Below, in pieces: positions 61,219 to 64,000 of a stretch of 64,000 nucleotides of DNA. The notes beneath the pieces are model-generated. The model was not told the origin of the DNA, did no database searches, and worked only from the letters and a program-made list of their open reading frames with translations. Source of the DNA: Jeotgalibacillus aurantiacus (GTDB taxonomy: Bacteria > Bacillota > Bacilli > Bacillales > Jeotgalibacillaceae). How positions within the stretch are numbered: position 1 is the stretch's first letter; every line of letters begins with the position of its first letter. A program made the translations under genes and the position numbers. The stretch spans positions 124,001-188,000 of the forward strand of contig NZ_JACNMS010000001.1 in the NCBI RefSeq assembly GCF_020595125.1, read 5' to 3'.

Positions 61219-62511
61219 TTATTCATTCTCGTCTAAATCATCATCACCATCATCATCTTCTTTATCATCTTTATCATCTTCATCCATTTCGTACTTGATT
61301 CGGCTGCCATCAGCAAATTTTACATGTACTTCAAGCTCTTCGGGTGTGAATCCTAGTGTCGCAATGATGGATGTGGTTAGTTCTTCTTCTGTCGTTTCTG
61401 AAGTCAAATTCCACTCTTTGACATAGCTGCTTATTAATTCGACTGCTTCAAAATCCTTGTATTCCTGTTCTTCGATACTGTTTTCGATTTCAATTTTGGC
61501 TGATTCTTTTCCTTTTTTCAGCTTGTAAGAAAGTTCGAATTCGTCTTCTCCATTTTCGGCTTCTACTTTCAGATGCTGAATTCCATTCATTGATGAGCTA
61601 TTATCTGGTAATGTCGTATATACTGAAGCTTCCTGTACAACATTGTCCAGGACATAGAGCTCAACGAAGTCACCCTGTCGAATCTGATCTGCAGCCATAA
61701 ATCTGGTATCGTATTGTACTAGCAAGTTTTTATTTATTGAATAGCTCTGCGCCTCGCCTGTAAACGAGTTGACACTGATCAAACCATCTTCTCCATCAAA
61801 AGAAATGCTTTCAACCTGGCCATCAACTGTGACTGATCCATTTTCTTCCAACATATTCCCATAAGATCTATCTAAAACTGCAGCCATTTGTGCACGAGTA
61901 ATTGTTTTATGCGGATTAAAATTCCCTTCAAGTGTTCCAGTGAAAATGCCATATTCCAATGCTACATTTACATAACCAATGGCTCCAGCCGGGATTTTAT
62001 CCAAGTCATTAAAATCAGGCAATTCATTCATTGAAGCGAGGGCTTCATCCTCAAGTCCCAATGCTCTTACCAAAACACCTGAAACCCATAATCTTGTAGC
62101 AGGTTTATAAGGATTGACAACTGTTTCTTGCATTTCAAAAAGTCCGTTTTCAAGTGCTACAGCCACATACCCTTTGACGTTGTCCGGTAAAGCTTTTGCA
62201 TCCTTGAATTGTAGTGTTATTTCATCTGGATTCATAGCCTTAGCTTCATCCTCAAGCCCTAATAACCTGACAGCAGTAATGATTGTCTGCATTCTCAGAA
62301 CCGGTGCGTTAGGCTTAAATGTTCCATCTTCATATCCCTGAAAAATTCCCTTTTCCTTCATCCGTCCAATCGAATCCTTAACCCACTCAAGCTTTTCTGT
62401 ATCCTTAAAATCAATACTAATCGTCTCCCGATCCTCTTCAGCGAAAACCGGAGCCTGATACAATCCAAAAACAAGTAAAGCAATCATAAACGAAACCAAA
62501 ACTTTTTTCAT
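61219..62511 (-). CDS. SLH protein with C-terminal YusW-like domain and acidic tail
   Basis: The 430-residue secreted protein has a signal peptide (MKKVLVSFMIALLVFGLYQ), three SLH domains (about 33-225), a middle domain (about 230-300, TVDGQVESISFDGEDGLISV, perhaps a small beta-barrel) and a C-terminal domain similar to YusW (about 315-410, FELSYKLKKGKESAKIEIENS, EELEVHVKFADGSRIKYEMD), then a highly acidic tail DEDDKDDKEDDDGDDDLDENE-like of about 22 residues. No catalytic motif was seen. ATG start with GGGGAGG upstream. The first SLH domain is diverged (LEWVKDSIGRMKEKGIFQGY). Confidence 0.82.
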   Translation of the reverse strand: MKKVLVSFMIALLVFGLYQAPVFAEEDRETISIDFKDTEKLEWVKDSIGRMKEKGIFQGYEDGTFKPNAPVLRMQTIITAVRLLGLEDEAKAMNPDEITLQFKDAKALPDNVKGYVAVALENGLFEMQETVVNPYKPATRLWVSGVLVRALGLEDEALASMNELPDFNDLDKIPAGAIGYVNVALEYGIFTGTLEGNFNPHKTITRAQMAAVLDRSYGNMLEENGSVTVDGQVESISFDGEDGLISVNSFTGEAQSYSINKNLLVQYDTRFMAADQIRQGDFVELYVLDNVVQEASVYTTLPDNSSSMNGIQHLKVEAENGEDEFELSYKLKKGKESAKIEIENSIEEQEYKDFEAVELISSYVKEWNLTSETTEEELTTSIIATLGFTPEELEVHVKFADGSRIKYEMDEDDKDDKEDDDGDDDLDENE

Positions 62512-62615
62512 CGAATACCTCCCCGAATGAATTTTTGAGACTTAAATCCTATTTTATATAAGGATAGTCACATTTATTAATTTAAAAAAGAGTATAAAGG
62601 AGTGTTTTTGATTAA

Positions 62616-62686
62616 GGAGTGCGGAGCGCCCGTTCCTTTTTTAATAAAAAGACAGAGCTGCTGTTTTGAAAGCCCGCTCCGTTCCC
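62616..62686. repeat. REP-like element 17 (diverged)
   Basis: GGAGTGCGGAGCGCCCGTTCC left, inner GACAGAGCTG, right AGCCCGCTCCGTTCCC. Confidence 0.8.
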
Positions 62687-62690
62687 ATTC

Positions 62691-62987
62691 TCATCTAACC
62701 CCACCAGCATATAGATAAAGTAGCAACATCACTAAAGAAAACATAATCGCTCCTAAGCTAACAGGTATCTTTATTTTCTTTGTCAATAACCAGTAAGCAA
62801 CATAACAGATGATGCTCATAGCGGCCGTGAATGGAATGATAGTTAAGTATATGTACAGACTTATGATTACCGATTCCAATAGCGGTTGTTCCAGCCTGTC
62901 ATTATTATGAAAATATGTAACCACTAAAAATTGATATACGAGCGAGCATAATAGAAAAATACCGGAAAACTTAAGTAACCTAATCAC
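62691..62987 (-). CDS. Hypothetical small membrane protein
   Basis: This 98-residue protein has three to four hydrophobic segments (about 5-25, 37-65, 75-95) with a short polar loop (YFHNNDRLEQP). No family is recognised. GTG start with AAGGGAT upstream. Its stop codon is four bases from REP-like element 17. Confidence 0.6.
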   Translation of the reverse strand: MIRLLKFSGIFLLCSLVYQFLVVTYFHNNDRLEQPLLESVIISLYIYLTIIPFTAAMSIICYVAYWLLTKKIKIPVSLGAIMFSLVMLLLYLYAGGVR

Positions 62988-62999
62988 AGTTATCCCTTC

Positions 63000-63098
63000 T
63001 CACCAGTTAAATTCGATTCCATAATACTCCTTAATCACTTTGTTCAAAACCGGGTGTGACTTCGTATGGTCCAGCTCAATAGGAAGAAAATCATTTGA
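63000..63098 (-). pseudogene. In-frame continuation of the upstream gene beyond a TGA stop
   Basis: Directly after the TGA of the 174-codon gene the same frame stays open for 32 codons and gives SNDFLPIELDHTKSHPV...EYYGIEFNW, which looks like ordinary protein sequence, then stops. It could mark a nonsense mutation in a longer gene. Weakly supported. Confidence 0.35.
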
Positions 63099-63623
63099 TC
63101 AGTCGTTTTGTTTGACTGAAAATCCTGTATATGTAAGATTAACTGGATCATTGGACAAGATCACTGACCTGTGATGTTGAACACATTGCATAGCGATCTC
63201 ACTGCGATTTCCCTCTTCATTCACAAAATAAAAAGCATAGTTTATTGGAATACCGGGCTGAATACTTGAAATTAAATCAGGTGAGGAAGTCGCATAATAA
63301 CCTTCTTCATTGATAGAATAAGTAACATTCAATTCATCCTCAAATTCCGTGGGCTCAGCAGATGCCAAGTCATTTACCACAACGAATTCCCCGGAAAAAT
63401 GCTCAGGTATCAAAAATGTCACCGTCCCCTCTCTTATCGGGTCCATCTCCGATAACAATTCATCTTCCTTCATCTCTACTTCCACTGCTTCTCCTTTTAC
63501 TGAACTGTCATTACCATTCCCCAAAAACATATTCAAAGGAAAATACAATAAAATAAATGAAAAAGCAAAAATCAAAACACCAAATCCCAACAAAACATGC
63601 CAGAAATCAAACAACCTCTTCAC
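63099..63623 (-). CDS. Hypothetical membrane-anchored protein
   Basis: This 174-residue protein has one N-terminal hydrophobic helix (FWHVLLGFGVLIFAFSFILLYF), an acidic linker (EAVEVEMKEDELLSEMD) and a beta-rich extracytoplasmic domain (TVTFLIPEHFSGEFVVVND). It is not recognised, although the latter segment resembles Ig-like folds of small lipoprotein-like proteins of bacilli. GTG start with AGAGGGAT upstream. The stop TGA is followed by 32 open codons in frame (63000-63098). Confidence 0.6.
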   Translation of the reverse strand: MKRLFDFWHVLLGFGVLIFAFSFILLYFPLNMFLGNGNDSSVKGEAVEVEMKEDELLSEMDPIREGTVTFLIPEHFSGEFVVVNDLASAEPTEFEDELNVTYSINEEGYYATSSPDLISSIQPGIPINYAFYFVNEEGNRSEIAMQCVQHHRSVILSNDPVNLTYTGFSVKQND

Positions 63624-63717
63624 AACAATCCCTCTTTTCCAAATTTCTCTTTTTATCGTAACATAACTGACATATAAACAGAAGATAGTTTGTGAAGTTT
63701 TTCACAATAAAGATAGT

Positions 63718-63791
63718 GGGGACGGAGCGCCCGTTCCTTTTTAGCAAGAAAGGGACAGAGATGGTGAAAAGACACACCCGCTCCGTCCCCC
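63718..63791. repeat. REP-like palindrome 18 (74-bp form)
   Basis: GGGGACGGAGCGCCCGTTCC, inner GGGACAGAGATGG, right ACACACCCGCTCCGTCCCCC; begins 95 bases upstream of one gene start and ends three bases from the next gene stop. Confidence 0.9.
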
Positions 63792-63794
63792 TCT

Positions 63795-63998
63795 TCAAAA
63801 ATCACTCTTAAAAAAAGGCTGTAATTTCATCTCTTCTATGATCAATTTCATAGAAGTCACATGCCGAGAAGCTAATTCTTCATCAATGACTTTTATTAAA
63901 TGGTCACGAAGCACTGGATCCAAAGTGTTCTCTGTTCGAGATGTTTGAATATAGTCCCTATCTATGTTCTTTAGAAAATCAAGAAGCTGAATATACAC
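63795..63998 (-). CDS. Hypothetical protein, possibly truncated by the window edge
   Basis: The 67 visible codons encode a soluble, charged, helical segment (FLKNIDRDYIQTSRTEN, LIKVIDEELASRHVTSMKLIIEE). The frame stays open to the window edge, so a GTG at 63998 may or may not be the true start. No family was recognised. The TGA stop lies three bases from REP-like palindrome 18. Confidence 0.45.
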   Translation of the reverse strand: MYIQLLDFLKNIDRDYIQTSRTENTLDPVLRDHLIKVIDEELASRHVTSMKLIIEEMKLQPFFKSDF

Positions 63999-64000
63999 AT

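Noticed and set aside
34078-63791. The repeated GC-rich palindromes as a CRISPR array
   Set aside because: Copies are dispersed between genes, have no regular spacers and no cas genes; they are individual hairpins.
7000-64000. Many open frames of 60-130 codons opposite to or overlapping large genes
   Set aside because: They lie antisense or out of frame inside well-supported genes, lack ribosome sites and show no family motifs.

Overview
The window looks like chromosomal DNA of a low-GC Gram-positive bacterium of the Bacilli (Bacillaceae or Planococcaceae type; genus not determinable from sequence alone). Reasons: AGGAGG-type ribosome sites with many TTG and GTG starts, a Bacillus-type LexA box, WalR boxes, a SigD-like promoter, a ComK-like protein, LCP and YheC/D-type ATP-grasp genes, and an S-layer type cell wall. 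The dominating theme is the cell surface: CsaB, which pyruvylates the secondary wall polymer bound by SLH domains, is followed by fourteen genes for SLH-anchored exoproteins (amidase, NAGPA-type glycosidase, two subtilases, NlpC/P60 peptidase, SGNH esterase, glucosaminidase, degenerate metallo-beta-lactamase-like protein, two nucleotidases, a 1613-residue InlB-repeat adhesin, a CAP protein and others).

Layout. 1-26.6 kb: glycosyltransferase/csaB pair, then SLH exoproteins interspersed with three membrane acyltransferases and an O-antigen ligase-like polymerase. 26.6-30.2 kb: a small type I toxin-antitoxin locus under a LexA box, a GGDEF pseudogene, a chemotaxis receptor with a SigD-like promoter, and an unknown helix-turn-helix-like protein. 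30.5-34 kb: an SLH 5'-nucleotidase and another SLH protein. 34-39.3 kb: an LCP wall-polymer ligase, a GT2, and a five-gene operon (polyprenol-phosphate glycosyltransferase, DUF2304, two small paralogous EamA/SMR-like flippase subunits, GT39), which reads as a lipid-linked glycosylation module for a surface polymer. 39.6-42.6 kb: ion-transporter-like permease, small sigma factor, a 21-bp direct repeat array and a ComK-like regulator. 42.7-50.7 kb: an operon of GNAT acetyltransferase, three phage-tail-collar proteins and the giant SLH/InlB adhesin, divergent from an OmpR-type regulator with a degenerate receiver. 50.7-64 kb: a REP-associated tyrosine transposase (RAYT), LysM-NlpC hydrolase, acetamidase, ATP-grasp, SLH nucleotidase, SLH-CAP, SLH-YusW-like protein and small membrane proteins.

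The most striking non-coding feature is a family of eighteen GC-rich palindromes (arms GGGGACGGAGCG...CGCTCCGTCCCC) in nearly every intergenic space from 34 kb to the right edge and none in the first 34 kb. Two copies directly flank the RAYT gene, and in six genes the TAG stop codon uses the first G of an element. This has the structure of a REP/RAYT (BIME) system in a Firmicute. The second notable system is the LexA-box-controlled BsrG/TxpA-like toxin with a convergent antisense RNA and complementary 5' and 3' mRNA segments.

Functional reading: CsaB, the acyltransferases, the GT operon and LCP build and decorate wall polymers; the SLH proteins are displayed on them; WalR-type boxes upstream of three wall hydrolase/protease genes suggest control by the WalRK cell-wall system.
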